Below, piece by piece: positions 38,038 to 47,320 of a DNA stretch of 64,000 nt (the first letter of the stretch is position 1; each line of letters opens with the position of its first letter). The DNA is from UA16 sp002292325 (GTDB lineage Bacteria; Bacteroidota; Bacteroidia; Flavobacteriales_D; Sanyastnellaceae), in assembly GCA_943788645.1 (NCBI GenBank), contig CALSRC010000003.1, positions 1 to 64,000 on the forward strand. Reading direction: 5' to 3'. The position numbers and the translations under genes are program-made. The notes below the pieces were generated by a model that had not been told where the DNA came from, did not search any database, and worked only from the letters and a program-made list of their open reading frames with translations.

Positions 38038-38722
38038 TCAGGAATCTTTTTGCAATAAATCTGGTCGGCGGGATTTTGTTCGATCATAGGCCTGTTGCTC
38101 CATCCATTTTTCAATGGCTGCGTGGTCGCCTGAGCGCAAAATTTCAGGCACTTCCCATCCATTATAATTGGCTGGTCTTGTGTAAATGGGAGGTGCAAGC
38201 AAATCGTCTTGAAAGCTATCAGTCAGTGCACTCTGTTCGTCTCCAATCGCTCCAGGAAGTATCCGAACGATAGCGTCTGTGAGCACTGCAGCGGCCAATT
38301 CGCCGCCCGATAAAACATAATCCCCAATGGATAATTCCAAGGTAATGACATGCTGGCGCAACCGTTCGTCAATGCCTTTGTAATGACCACAGATCATCAT
38401 CACATTTCCGCTGATGGACAATTGGTTCACCCGAGCTTGTTTCAACGGTTCACCATCGGGCGTTAAATAAATGATTTTCACTGTACGTTCGTTCGGATCG
38501 AAGTGCATTCACAGCATCCAATATGGGTTGAATGGTCATGACCATGCCAGCGATGCCCCCAAATGGTTCATCATCTACCTTTTTGTGCTTGTCTTGACTC
38601 CAATCTCGAATGTCATGCACACAGATTTCGACGACTCCATTGTCTTGGGCACGTTGGATAATGCTATCTGAAAAGGGGCTTTCGAGCAAATTAGGTACAA
38701 CCGTCAGGATGTCTATGCGCAT
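38038..38722 (-). CDS. trmD: tRNA (guanine-37-N1)-methyltransferase, with one frameshift near 38492
   Basis: SPOUT methyltransferase making m1G37 in tRNAs, which prevents ribosomal frameshifting; normally essential. The N-terminal part (MRIDILTVVPNLLESPFSDSIIQRA, DDEPFGGIAGMVMTIQPILDAVN) runs in one frame to about 38490, then continues in the next as IIYLTPDGEPLKQARVNQLS, MICGHYKGIDERL and DYVLSGGELAAAVLTDAIVRILPGAIG with the trefoil-knot SAM site. The join lies in GTGAAAATC: removing one A restores SEIIYLTPDG. Since everything conserved is intact, a sequencing error is likely. The restored protein is about 228 residues. Confidence 0.9.
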
Positions 38723-38739
38723 GATGAATGGATTGATTC

Positions 38740-38747
38740 CAAATTTA
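38740..38747 (-). promoter_or_regulatory. Promoter box TAAATTTG upstream of trmD
   Basis: A perfect TAnnTTTG reading 38747 to 38740 on the minus strand, 25 nt before the trmD ATG at 38722. It faces away from the ppc box in a 103 bp divergent gap. Confidence 0.55.
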
Positions 38748-38800
38748 CGGCAAGACCGAATTGGCGAGATAAGGAATCCAATAAACTCGCTTTCAGTTTC

Positions 38801-38808
38801 TACCTTTG
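38801..38808 (+). promoter_or_regulatory. Promoter box TACCTTTG upstream of ppc
   Basis: A perfect TAnnTTTG at 38801-38808, 25 nt before the ppc ATG at 38826. Confidence 0.55.
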
Positions 38809-38825
38809 GTATTCAGCAAGAGACG

Positions 38826-41381
38826 ATGAAGGATAGAAAAGAGTACAGCGCAGTTGTTAGTCATCCATTTCATGTATTCAATGGGATATTTTTAACCTTG
38901 CCGCTTGACGGGATAAGGCAGACAGGATTGCGTGTGCCGTTGCTGCAAGAGGCATGTGATGAAGGTTTGGAGGATGCGAAAACGCCTGAACAAATACTGA
39001 AAGGTTTTTTTGAGTCTCAAGGATTGTCTGAAACCGATGGCCAGGCAGATTTGTTGTTCCGCATTATTCAATACGTAGAGCGGCAAGTTGTGCTTGTAGA
39101 TGCGCTGGAGGATGCCCGTTACGCGCAGTTGAATGATCTTGGCGGAGCGGAGTCATTGCAGAGTTTCATGCAGCGCATTCGTCGCCATAGGAAGGAAGAG
39201 GACCTCAAAGAGTTGCTCAATGAATATGCTGTTCGCGTCGTATTGACCGCTCATCCTACGCAGTTTTATCCAGGAAGTGCTCTCGCCATCATTACCGATT
39301 TGGCCAAAGCAATGGAGGAAAACGATTTGGTGAGCATTCGAAAGCTTCTGCATCAGCTCGGTCTTACTCCCTTTTTCCAGTCTGAGCCTCCGACGCCGTT
39401 CGATGAAGCCGTTCGTCAAACATGGTACCTCGAAAATGTATTTTACCATGCGGCACCGGAGCTTTATGCTCGGGTGGCTCAGACTCTGGAGGATCCATCA
39501 GGTGCTTCGCTCAGTGAAGGACTCATTACGATCGGATTTTGGCCAGGAGGAGACCGCGATGGCAATCCTTTTGTGGATGCAGATACCACATGGAATGTGG
39601 CCGAGCGATTGAGGTTAACATTGCTTCGGTGCTACCGGAGAGAGATTCGTGATTTGCGCAGAAGAATTACCTTCAAACATGTAGCAGCGCGTCTCGATCA
39701 GTTGCAAGATCGCATTGAATATGCGATGCTTCACCCGGAAAAAATGTCGCTGTCGGTGAAGGACCTGTACAAGGAATTGGATGAAGTTGCGGATTGGGTG
39801 TCAAAGCACTCCAACGGCTTGTTTCTCGAAAAAATCCGTGGGTTCCAATTCAAACTTCGTCTTTTTGGATTGCACTTTGCGAGTTTAGACATCCGGCAAG
39901 ATAGCCGTGTGATCCAACATGCTTTGGACGAAGCGCTTGCTGCCTGCGAAGTGGATGTGGATGCATTTAGAGCCCAATCAACCGAAGAGCAGGTGGATGC
40001 TCTGCTTGGTCAACAATGGGAAGGAGCGGTTGATCATCTTGAAGTTGAGCGTCACAACGACATCATCGCTTCGTTCAGAACCATGGCCAAAATTCAAGCC
40101 TTCAATGGCCCTCGTGCATGTCATCGGTTCATCATTAGCAATTGCCGAGGTGTTCTAGATGTTGCGGCTGTAGCAGCCTTGGCCAGAATGGCGGGTGTGA
40201 GTAAAACGTTGGAATTGGATATCGTTCCGTTGTTTGAGACCATTGCTGATCTGGCCCGCTCAGAATCAGAAGTACGAGAGATGTACCGCCATCCGGCTTA
40301 TCGGTCCCATCTCCAAACCCGCGGAGACCGTCAAACGGTGATGTTGGGATTTTCAGATGGGACGAAGGACGGCGGGTATCTGCAAGCCAACTGGTCCATA
40401 TTCGAAGCGAAGCGCAACCTGACTCGGCTATCACGGGATTCAGGTGTGACGGTGCTGTTTTTTGATGGCAGAGGAGGGCCACCCGCACGTGGGGGAGGAA
40501 ATACGCATCGGTTTTATGCATCGTTGGGATCGGATATTGAGAATAAAGAAATTCAAACGACCATTCAAGGTCAAACGATCAGCTCGAATTTTGGCATTCC
40601 CAAGTCCGCAGGTTTTAACTTGGAACTCCTTCTGACAGCTGGACTCCAGAGTCGAATCTTTGATGATGCCCAAACGCAAATTAGCCAAGATCAAGGTGAT
40701 CTCATCGAGCTATTGGGGTCCAAATCTTTCGCTCATTACACGGCGCTCAAGGAGCACCCTGAATTCATGAATTACCTCACAAAGTGGGGGACATTGAAGT
40801 ATTATGGTGAAACGAACATTGGCAGCCGGCCAACCAGCAGATCCAAGGATGGACCGTTGAATTTCAGCGATCTCCGTGCGATTCCATTCGTAGGTTCCTG
40901 GACGCAACTCAAGCAGAACGTTCCCGGGTTTTTTGGATTAGGTTCGGCACTGGAGTGGCTCGATTCAGAAGGTCGAATCGAAGACGCTAGCGCCTTGTAC
41001 AGGGACAATGCCTTCTTCCGTGCATTGATCGAAAACAGCATGCAGAGCATGATGAAAAGTGATTTTCGGCTGACGGCACACCTCGAGGCGGATCCACAGT
41101 TCTGCGGGATTTGGACCATGATTCGTGATGAATTTGAGCGTTCAAAGAAATGGGTGCTCTTCATTTCTGGGCAATCTACCCTTATGGAACGAAACCCGCA
41201 CATTCGCGAGAGCATCGCCTTGCGGGATGACATCATCCGTCCGCTCTTGATTATCCAGCACTTTGCCCTTGGCCAGTTGGCAGCAAAGGAGGAGTCTACA
41301 AATTGGGATGCCAAAGTGCTCAACCGTTTGATCGTCAGATCGATGTTCGGAATTATCAACGCCAGCCGAAACGCAGTGTAA
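38826..41381 (+). CDS. ppc: Phosphoenolpyruvate carboxylase
   Basis: Anaplerotic enzyme adding bicarbonate to PEP to form oxaloacetate; about 851 residues, cytoplasmic. Active-site motifs: VLTAHPTQFYPGSA near residue 140 (catalytic His), FWPGGDRDGNPFVDADTT near 240, MLGFSDGTKDGGYLQANW near 505 and FFDGRGGPPARGGG near 540. The C-terminus ends INASRNAV and lacks the canonical NTG, a deviation I recall from other Bacteroidota enzymes. The ATG at 38826 fits the homology start and the promoter box; the longer open frame upstream overlaps trmD and is not coding. Confidence 0.93.
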   Translation: MKDRKEYSAVVSHPFHVFNGIFLTLPLDGIRQTGLRVPLLQEACDEGLEDAKTPEQILKGFFESQGLSETDGQADLLFRIIQYVERQVVLVDALEDARYAQLNDLGGAESLQSFMQRIRRHRKEEDLKELLNEYAVRVVLTAHPTQFYPGSALAIITDLAKAMEENDLVSIRKLLHQLGLTPFFQSEPPTPFDEAVRQTWYLENVFYHAAPELYARVAQTLEDPSGASLSEGLITIGFWPGGDRDGNPFVDADTTWNVAERLRLTLLRCYRREIRDLRRRITFKHVAARLDQLQDRIEYAMLHPEKMSLSVKDLYKELDEVADWVSKHSNGLFLEKIRGFQFKLRLFGLHFASLDIRQDSRVIQHALDEALAACEVDVDAFRAQSTEEQVDALLGQQWEGAVDHLEVERHNDIIASFRTMAKIQAFNGPRACHRFIISNCRGVLDVAAVAALARMAGVSKTLELDIVPLFETIADLARSESEVREMYRHPAYRSHLQTRGDRQTVMLGFSDGTKDGGYLQANWSIFEAKRNLTRLSRDSGVTVLFFDGRGGPPARGGGNTHRFYASLGSDIENKEIQTTIQGQTISSNFGIPKSAGFNLELLLTAGLQSRIFDDAQTQISQDQGDLIELLGSKSFAHYTALKEHPEFMNYLTKWGTLKYYGETNIGSRPTSRSKDGPLNFSDLRAIPFVGSWTQLKQNVPGFFGLGSALEWLDSEGRIEDASALYRDNAFFRALIENSMQSMMKSDFRLTAHLEADPQFCGIWTMIRDEFERSKKWVLFISGQSTLMERNPHIRESIALRDDIIRPLLIIQHFALGQLAAKEESTNWDAKVLNRLIVRSMFGIINASRNAV

Positions 41382-41395
41382 GATTTGGTCCAATA

Positions 41396-41427
41396 AAAGC
41401 GGCCCCTTTCGGAGCCGCTTAAATTTT
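41396..41427. terminator. Bidirectional terminator between ppc and the S46 peptidase gene
   Basis: Stem AAGCGGC / GCCGCTT extended by CC/GG around a short loop, followed by AAATTTTT. It lies between two convergent genes and can serve both. Confidence 0.8.
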
Positions 41428-41442
41428 TGAATCACGTGTTGA

Positions 41443-43626
41443 TTAGCGTAAACCGCTGACCAGGTCCATTTCTTCAATCAAGTTGTTGGCTCCAGCAAAC
41501 TTGTCCAGTATCCACATGACATAACGGATGTCAACGGAGATGGTTCGTTGCAATTCAGTTTCAAAGGCGATGTCTCCGCTCATAGCTTCCCAGTTGCCAT
41601 CAAAAGCACAACCGATGAGGTCACCATTGGCGTCCAGTACGGGCGAGCCTGAGTTGCCTCCTGTGATGTCTGTCCCATGAATGAAGCACACGACGAGTTC
41701 CCCTGATTCATCTGCGTAAGGTCCAAAGTCTCGGCTACGGATTAATTCATCCAGCGCGTCTGGAACGACAAATTCAGGGTTGGAGTTGTCCTTTTTTTCC
41801 AACACACCATTGGCCGTGGTGATGAAGTCGTAATTCACCGCATCAGCAGCTTTGTATGGGGCTACAGCGCCATAGGTCAGCCGCATGGTGGAGTTCGCAT
41901 CGGGAGCGATGGCTTGGCCGGCATCCATTTCACGGAGGCCTTTGACGAATAAACGGTAGCCGCGGTTAAATTTATCTTCCGCAGGATTGGACATTCCAGC
42001 GAAGTATGTTTGGATGGCACTGTTGCCTACGATGATGCCGAGATCCTTATCCAGTTGTTTTTGGTCGGGATTTGCAATGAATGCAGCACAACGGCCTGCA
42101 TCGACCAAAAAGCTATTGGCATACATCTTATCCGCAAATTGACTGAAATCATTTTCTGACATCATGCGCACACCCATGTACTTCCTTGACACTAACTCAA
42201 AAAACGAGGGGTGGTAGGCTGGGTCGATGTCGTCACGGAATTTGGACATCAGATTTACAAACAAATCACGGTCAGTCGCTTGGTCATATTCTTTAAAAAA
42301 ATCCATTTGCAAAGTCGCTCATAGCCGCTTGTGTGGCTGCAACTTCTTCGGCCTTATCGCTGAATAATCCACCAGCCATCCGAGCAAAGCGGAAGGAAAA
42401 TAACGTAATATCACAGCCAATGAGCCCAGCTTCCAACGCATAAACCTTGCCCTGAACACTCGGGTCTGTGTCTTCGTAGTATGACTGAATCAAGTCCAAC
42501 GCCTCTCCGTATTCAGTTTTGCGGTCTTCGTTTTCGTTGACCCATTTGGTGAAGCGTTCTTCCAACGTGGCTTTCTTGGCTTCTACATCTAACCGCTTCA
42601 AACCCTTTGGACTGACCGATGTAGTATTTCCAGTAGTTGGCCGCTTGTGCATACTTGGCCGCGTATTGAATGCGCACGGCTGGATCTGCGTCCATGTGTT
42701 CCTTCATTGTCTTTAGCTTCAAATCACGCACGTCGACAACGGAAGGGGTTGTAGAGGCGCAGTGCTTGATCAATGCCCCAGCTGCTGAGGAACCGGTCCG
42801 TGCTTCCGGGGTAGCCCATGATCATGGTGAAGTCCCCTTCGGACACACCGTCCATCGAGATGCGCAAATGTCGCTTGGGCTGGTAAGGCACGTTGGAGTC
42901 ACTGAAGTCAGCGGGTTCGTTATCAGTACCCGCATAAATACGCAACATGGAGAAGTCTCCAGTGTGTCTTGGCCACATCCAGTTGTCGGTGTCGCCTCCG
43001 TATTTTCCTACGCTTTCGGGCGGAGCCGCAACCAAGCGAATGTCACGGTATGTTTTATATTCGAACAAGTAGAATTCGTTGTCGTAGTAGAAACTTTTGA
43101 GTTGGAGTTCTTTTTCTCCATCTGCATTCATCTCCTCCATCAGTGCTTTTCTTGCCTCGGAAATGGCCGCATTTCGATCGTCTTCGTTCATCTCCATTGT
43201 GACATTAGCGAGCATGCGTTCCGTGACATCATCGATGCGGACCAGGAAGCTAATGACAAAGTCATCGATGTGCTTTTCCTGGTCGAATGCCTTCGCAAAA
43301 AAACCATCCGTGAGGTAATCATTTTCTGTGGAGCTAAACCCTTGAATTGCATCATAGGCGCAGTGATGATTGGTCAAGACCAAGCCTTGGGATGAGATCA
43401 CTTCACCCGTGCACGACCCTCCATTCAATCGAACAATCGCATCTTTGAGGCTTGCGTTGTTGATGTCATAAATTTCTTCTGCTGTCAAATTGAGTCCCAT
43501 GCCTTCCATTTCGGCCATGGTAATGCGATTGAGCATGTTGACCAGCCACATGCCTTCGTCGGCTTTGGCAGTCAATGAAGTGCTGAACATGCTGATGACC
43601 AGCAATAAAATCGTTGTTTGCTTCAT
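41443..43626 (-). CDS. S46-family dipeptidyl-peptidase (DPP7/DPP11-like), with three frameshifts
   Basis: Periplasmic serine peptidase that removes dipeptides from peptide N-termini, about 725 residues when frames are joined. Signal peptide (ILLLVISMFSTSLTA), catalytic His in VLTNHHCAYDAIQG near residue 82, Asp in DTDNWMWPRHTGDF near 220, and Ser in TDITGGNSGSPVLDANGDLIGC near 650. The chain changes frame at about 42738 (CCCC), 42608 (TTT) and 42298 (a T7 run); in each case deleting one base of the run restores a continuous sequence (YNPSVVDVRDLK, SKGLKRLDVEAK, NGFFKEYDQ). It follows the DUF6438 gene by 2 nt. Whether specificity is DPP7- or DPP11-like cannot be decided here. Confidence 0.85.
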
Positions 43627-43628
43627 GT

Positions 43629-44120
43629 TTATTCAAGGTTAGTTTTCGTGTTCGGAATCCAATTGAGCGAAGCCATGGATTCATCCAAAAGAGTATACAA
43701 AGTACTCAGATCAGGGCCTTTGTATCGGTTGGTAACTGATTTGCCGTAGAGGATTGTAATGGTCGAAGGCAAGTCCGTGATGCGCGGATTGTCATAGAGA
43801 TCCTTCATTATGAGGTAGGAAGATTTATCAATGGAAGATTCGACTTGACTATTCCAGACCTGCGCCGTTTTACTTAAATCCGCGGTGTAATTGCCTGGTT
43901 TTAATTGCCCAAGAGCTCCTTCGCGAAATGGCCGCGTGATTTCCATTTCACACATTCCATTCGGAAGGACATGAAAAATGAATGCAGGGCAAGGACCAAA
44001 ACACAGGGTCTTCTCGTAGATGACTTCCTGAAAGGAATGGGCGGATGCATCTTTCTGAACAGAGCAGCCTGTGAACGCGCAAGCAGCGCTTATGGTCAGG
44101 ATCAGAAGGAGTCGACTCAT
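43629..44120 (-). CDS. DUF6438-type lipoprotein
   Basis: 163 residues. Lipoprotein signal (ILTISAACAFTGC) with the lipobox Cys at about residue 19. The block IYEKTLCFGPCPAFIFHVLPNGMCEMEI matches the DUF6438 pattern, with a CxxxC pair after a lysine. The rest is a small alpha/beta domain. Its start overlaps the yidC stop (ATGA), so expression is tied to yidC. Function unknown. Confidence 0.75.
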   Translation of the reverse strand: MSRLLLILTISAACAFTGCSVQKDASAHSFQEVIYEKTLCFGPCPAFIFHVLPNGMCEMEITRPFREGALGQLKPGNYTADLSKTAQVWNSQVESSIDKSSYLIMKDLYDNPRITDLPSTITILYGKSVTNRYKGPDLSTLYTLLDESMASLNWIPNTKTNLE

Positions 44121-45994
44121 TTCCTGGATTTTTTCTTGGCTTTGATTTCCTTCGTTTTATCTAATTGCTCTTTCTGCATTTGCTCCAAACGTTCTTGGAA
44201 GCTGGATTTTTTGCGCGGCTTTGCCTTATTGGCCTCAATCTTTTCCCGGATCTTGTCCTCATCGATCAGAAATTCCTTGATGAGTAACATCTGTCCGATG
44301 CTGATTACGTTGGCTGTCAAATAGTACAAGCTCAATCCCGACGCGAACTGGTTGAAAAAGAACAACATCATGAAGGGAAAAAACTGTTGGATGACCTTCA
44401 TGTTGGGCATGCCCGGTTGCTGCGGTTGGGGCGGCTGATTGGCCATGGTCATGCGCATGTAGAAGAACGTACTAATTGACATGAGCAAGGTGAAACCGCT
44501 AACATGAGCTCCATAAAACGGAATGGAGAATGGCAGATTGAAGATGCTGTCAAATGCTCCGAGGTCATCCGCCCATAAAAAGGATTGGCCGCGCATTCCA
44601 ATGTTTGCAGGAAAGAAACGGAACATAGCGTATAGGACCGGCATTTGCAGCAAGGCTGGAACACAGCCCGCTAAAGGGTTGACTCCCGTTTGGCGGTACA
44701 GCGCCATCGTGGCTTGTTGCTTCGCCATGGCATCGTCTTCATGTTTCTTGTTGAGCTCCTCGATTTCGGGTCTCAACACCTTCATTTTAGCCGAGGACAT
44801 GAAGTTTTTCCAGGTAATAGGGGATAGGGCCAATTTGATGATCAACGTGATGACCAAGACGATGAGTCCAACTGATCCTATTTTGGAAGCTAAAAAGTCA
44901 TACAGCGGCAAAATGACATTCCGGTTGACCCAGCCAAATATCCACCAGCCATAATCGATGATTCGGTCGGCCTCTTCAAGCTCCAGTGATTCCAACGCGT
45001 TTTGCTCGTTGGGTCCAAAATAGAATTGAAAATTACTCGCGACGGCCGTTCCTATTCGTTGAGGCTCAAAAGGCAAGCGTGCACTGTAAAGCATAGTGAC
45101 AGTCGAATCTTCTTCAGGCACGGTAGTGGTGAGTTCTGCACCGGCCATGAAGTCACCATCATGATGAACCAATGCCGAGAAAAAATTCTGCTTGAAGGCC
45201 ATCCATTCAAGGGGTTCCTCCGTGATAAGATCTTTGCTTTGACCATCCGTCAAGTAATCCCGGCCTAATCCCACTTCCTTGAAGTAGATGCTGCTGTGCT
45301 GTCGTTCCCAATCCAGTCCTTTTTCATTGGGTATTCCTGCCGCATTCCAGTCCAGCGTGAAGGATTCACCAAGTTGTGTTCCGAAGCCTTCGAACGAGAG
45401 TGTGGAGGATAACTCGTTCCCGTTCAGTTCGTGCTCCCATCGGATCACTTGGCCTTCAACCGAGCGACTGACCAATGCCATGCTATTTTCACGGTCGGCC
45501 TCCATTTCGAAATGCAAATCACTCAATTGCATCACCCGGTTGACGTCATCGAATTCAAATTCAATGTCCATTGAACTGGCATCTGCATTCCACAGGGCTA
45601 TCGGCTCTTCAGAGTTATACCTGTTGTAATCTTTCAGTTTTACTTCCACAGGAACGCCACCGCGACTGCTAAAGGTTAACGCTGTTGCATCGGACTCCAG
45701 GACATAGGATTGTTCTTGACCGAGCGCAGCGGTGGCCAATTGACCAAAGCGTTGAACTAGGTTGGGATCCATTCCTTCTGACAGTCCGCTTACAGGGACT
45801 GTTTCCGTTCTGAGTTCTGCTTGAAAGGCAGCTTCTTCTGCTGAGGAAATACTATCGAGACGGGCCTCTTCGATCAAGCGTTCTTGTTCCGCAATGGCGG
45901 CGATTCGATCTTCCTCAGTCGGGGCTGTGTACCAGATGTATCCGATGTACAAAAGGACCATCAGGACGATGCCGATAATTTGATTTTTATCCAT
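44117..45994 (-). CDS. yidC: Membrane protein insertase YidC
   Basis: Inserts and folds inner-membrane proteins with or without Sec; 625 residues. TM1 is at residues 3-20 (IIGIVLMVLLYIGYIW); a large periplasmic beta-domain spans about 70-350; the conserved insertase core follows with VILPLYDFLASKIGSVGLIVLVITLIIK, YRQTGVNPLAGCVPALLQMPVLYAMFRFFPANI and later helices; the basic C-terminal tail (ANKAKPRKKSSFQERLEQMQK onward) is predicted to touch the ribosome. A TAACTTCG promoter box lies 17 nt upstream. The DUF6438 gene and the S46 peptidase gene follow on the same strand. Confidence 0.96.
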   Translation of the reverse strand: MDKNQIIGIVLMVLLYIGYIWYTAPTEEDRIAAIAEQERLIEEARLDSISSAEEAAFQAELRTETVPVSGLSEGMDPNLVQRFGQLATAALGQEQSYVLESDATALTFSSRGGVPVEVKLKDYNRYNSEEPIALWNADASSMDIEFEFDDVNRVMQLSDLHFEMEADRENSMALVSRSVEGQVIRWEHELNGNELSSTLSFEGFGTQLGESFTLDWNAAGIPNEKGLDWERQHSSIYFKEVGLGRDYLTDGQSKDLITEEPLEWMAFKQNFFSALVHHDGDFMAGAELTTTVPEEDSTVTMLYSARLPFEPQRIGTAVASNFQFYFGPNEQNALESLELEEADRIIDYGWWIFGWVNRNVILPLYDFLASKIGSVGLIVLVITLIIKLALSPITWKNFMSSAKMKVLRPEIEELNKKHEDDAMAKQQATMALYRQTGVNPLAGCVPALLQMPVLYAMFRFFPANIGMRGQSFLWADDLGAFDSIFNLPFSIPFYGAHVSGFTLLMSISTFFYMRMTMANQPPQPQQPGMPNMKVIQQFFPFMMLFFFNQFASGLSLYYLTANVISIGQMLLIKEFLIDEDKIREKIEANKAKPRKKSSFQERLEQMQKEQLDKTKEIKAKKKSRK

Positions 45995-46003
45995 ATTCGG
46001 GTG

Positions 46004-46011
46004 CGAAGTTA
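46004..46011 (-). promoter_or_regulatory. Promoter box TAACTTCG upstream of yidC
   Basis: TAACTTCG reads 46011 to 46004 on the minus strand, 17 nt before the yidC ATG at 45994, in the 39 bp gap after kdsC. Confidence 0.45.
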
Positions 46012-46033
46012 GGTGAATTAGCGGGCTGGTGTA

Positions 46034-46552
46034 TTACCAATGAATTTGACCTTCTCCATTCCAGATTCCTTTGGCTTTCATGAAGGCTTCAATCAATTCC
46101 CTTACGCACCCTTTTCCTCCTGGTATTTGACTGACGTATGAACATGCCGAGAATACGTCCTGTGCAGCATCACTTGGACAACAGCTGAGCCCCACAGCCT
46201 TCAATGCGGGAATATCGGGCATATCGTCTCCCATGTAGGCCATGTGCTCAAGTGGGATGCCATGGCGGTCTGAAAGGTCGCGAAGAACGGCAAGTTTGTC
46301 ATGACTTTTGAGATGAACTTCTTCAACTCCCAAACCGCGCATTCGTTCCTCAACACTTGGCTCTCTTCCTCCCGTAACAATGGCGAGAGGAACACCTTGC
46401 TTGCACGCCCACTGGACGGCGAATCCATCTTTGGCATGTCCTTGGCGCAGCATGGTTCCGTCTGAATCAATGAGGATGGTTCCGTCGGTGAAGATTCCGT
46501 CATAATCAAAGGCCAATAGGCGGATGGATTCAAATTGATCGGGAGTATACAT
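46034..46552 (-). CDS. kdsC: KdsC-type HAD phosphatase (3-deoxy-D-manno-octulosonate 8-phosphate phosphatase)
   Basis: 172 residues, tetrameric HAD-superfamily C0 enzyme of the Kdo branch of LPS synthesis. Nucleophile motif LLAFDYDGIFTDGTILIDSDG (Asp near 14-16), motif II/III in VTGGREPSVEERMRGLGVEEV, and motif IV in AYMGDDMPDIPALKAVGLSCCPSDA. The same fold occurs in other sugar-phosphate phosphatases, so specificity rests on family similarity and on the neighbouring envelope genes. It follows the DUF2520 gene by 6 nt and is probably the last gene of the ccm operon transcript. Confidence 0.88.
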   Translation of the reverse strand: MYTPDQFESIRLLAFDYDGIFTDGTILIDSDGTMLRQGHAKDGFAVQWACKQGVPLAIVTGGREPSVEERMRGLGVEEVHLKSHDKLAVLRDLSDRHGIPLEHMAYMGDDMPDIPALKAVGLSCCPSDAAQDVFSACSYVSQIPGGKGCVRELIEAFMKAKGIWNGEGQIHW

Positions 46553-46558
46553 AAAAGT

Positions 46559-47320
46559 CTAGTGAGTTTGAGGATGGTGGGATTGGATGCTCTCGGTGAG
46601 AATGCGGTAAAGGATCGCTAAGTCTGGTTTGTCCTTGAGGCTGTCAAGGTGAGCTTCAATGACCTTTTGGTCATTTCGTATGGCCGGACCAGTTTGGTGT
46701 TTCGCTGATTCTCCGTCCAGAGCTCGCTGCGATGCAACGGAAACCAAGGGTTGCATTAATTCCCAAGGTACACCGGCTTCTTCGCAGAACTCCTGAGCCA
46801 ATGCGAAGAGGTGATTTGAGAAATTCGAGGCAAAAACCGCGGCCAAATGTGTCCGTTGTCGATTGGACTCTTCGAGGGGAATAACGGTGGATGATATCCA
46901 GGATGCTATTGCTCTTCCGTATTCGAGGTCCTCTGAGTTTTGGGCCGTGATCACGAGCGGAATGGTTGATACAGTTTCGGGTGCATGGGCTTGAACACTC
47001 TGCACCGGCCAAATCACGGCACCGTTTGCGGGATCTGCCAATGATCCACTGAAATGAATTCGAAAAACTCCGCTAGGGAGTTGATCTAGAATCCCTGAAA
47101 TCGCGTCATCACTGACCGCGATCAATGCGATATTGATGTCGTTCGGTAGTTGGCTGCAGTCTTCCAAGCATACCGCATCCCGCGTTGAAAACCCTTCAGG
47201 AATTTGACAGGATCGGTTGCAAAATGCTCCTATGGTCAGGCCACGGGATTCCCATGCGCGGCCTAGGGATGTTGCAACACGACCATTGCCTATGAGGACT
47301 GCGCGAAGAGAATCAATCAT
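46559..47320 (-). CDS. Rossmann-like / DUF2520 domain protein
   Basis: About 253 residues. A nucleotide-binding start (LRAVLIGNGRVATSLGRAWESRG) resembles NADP-dependent ketopantoate-reductase-like folds, and the C-terminal DUF2520 region holds RQRTHLAAVFASNFSNHLFALAQEFCEEAGVPWELMQPLV. Such proteins are common in Bacteroidota next to kdsC; a reductase or dehydrogenase role is guessed but not shown. The ATG at 47320 overlaps the ccmF-like stop by eight bases; an earlier in-frame ATG (47368) would lie inside that gene. Confidence 0.82.
   Translation of the reverse strand: MIDSLRAVLIGNGRVATSLGRAWESRGLTIGAFCNRSCQIPEGFSTRDAVCLEDCSQLPNDINIALIAVSDDAISGILDQLPSGVFRIHFSGSLADPANGAVIWPVQSVQAHAPETVSTIPLVITAQNSEDLEYGRAIASWISSTVIPLEESNRQRTHLAAVFASNFSNHLFALAQEFCEEAGVPWELMQPLVSVASQRALDGESAKHQTGPAIRNDQKVIEAHLDSLKDKPDLAILYRILTESIQSHHPQTH

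Noticed and set aside
38480..38510. Programmed ribosomal frameshift in trmD
   Set aside because: No slippery heptamer with a downstream structure is evident, and similar one-base run errors occur elsewhere in the window, so a sequence error explains it more simply.
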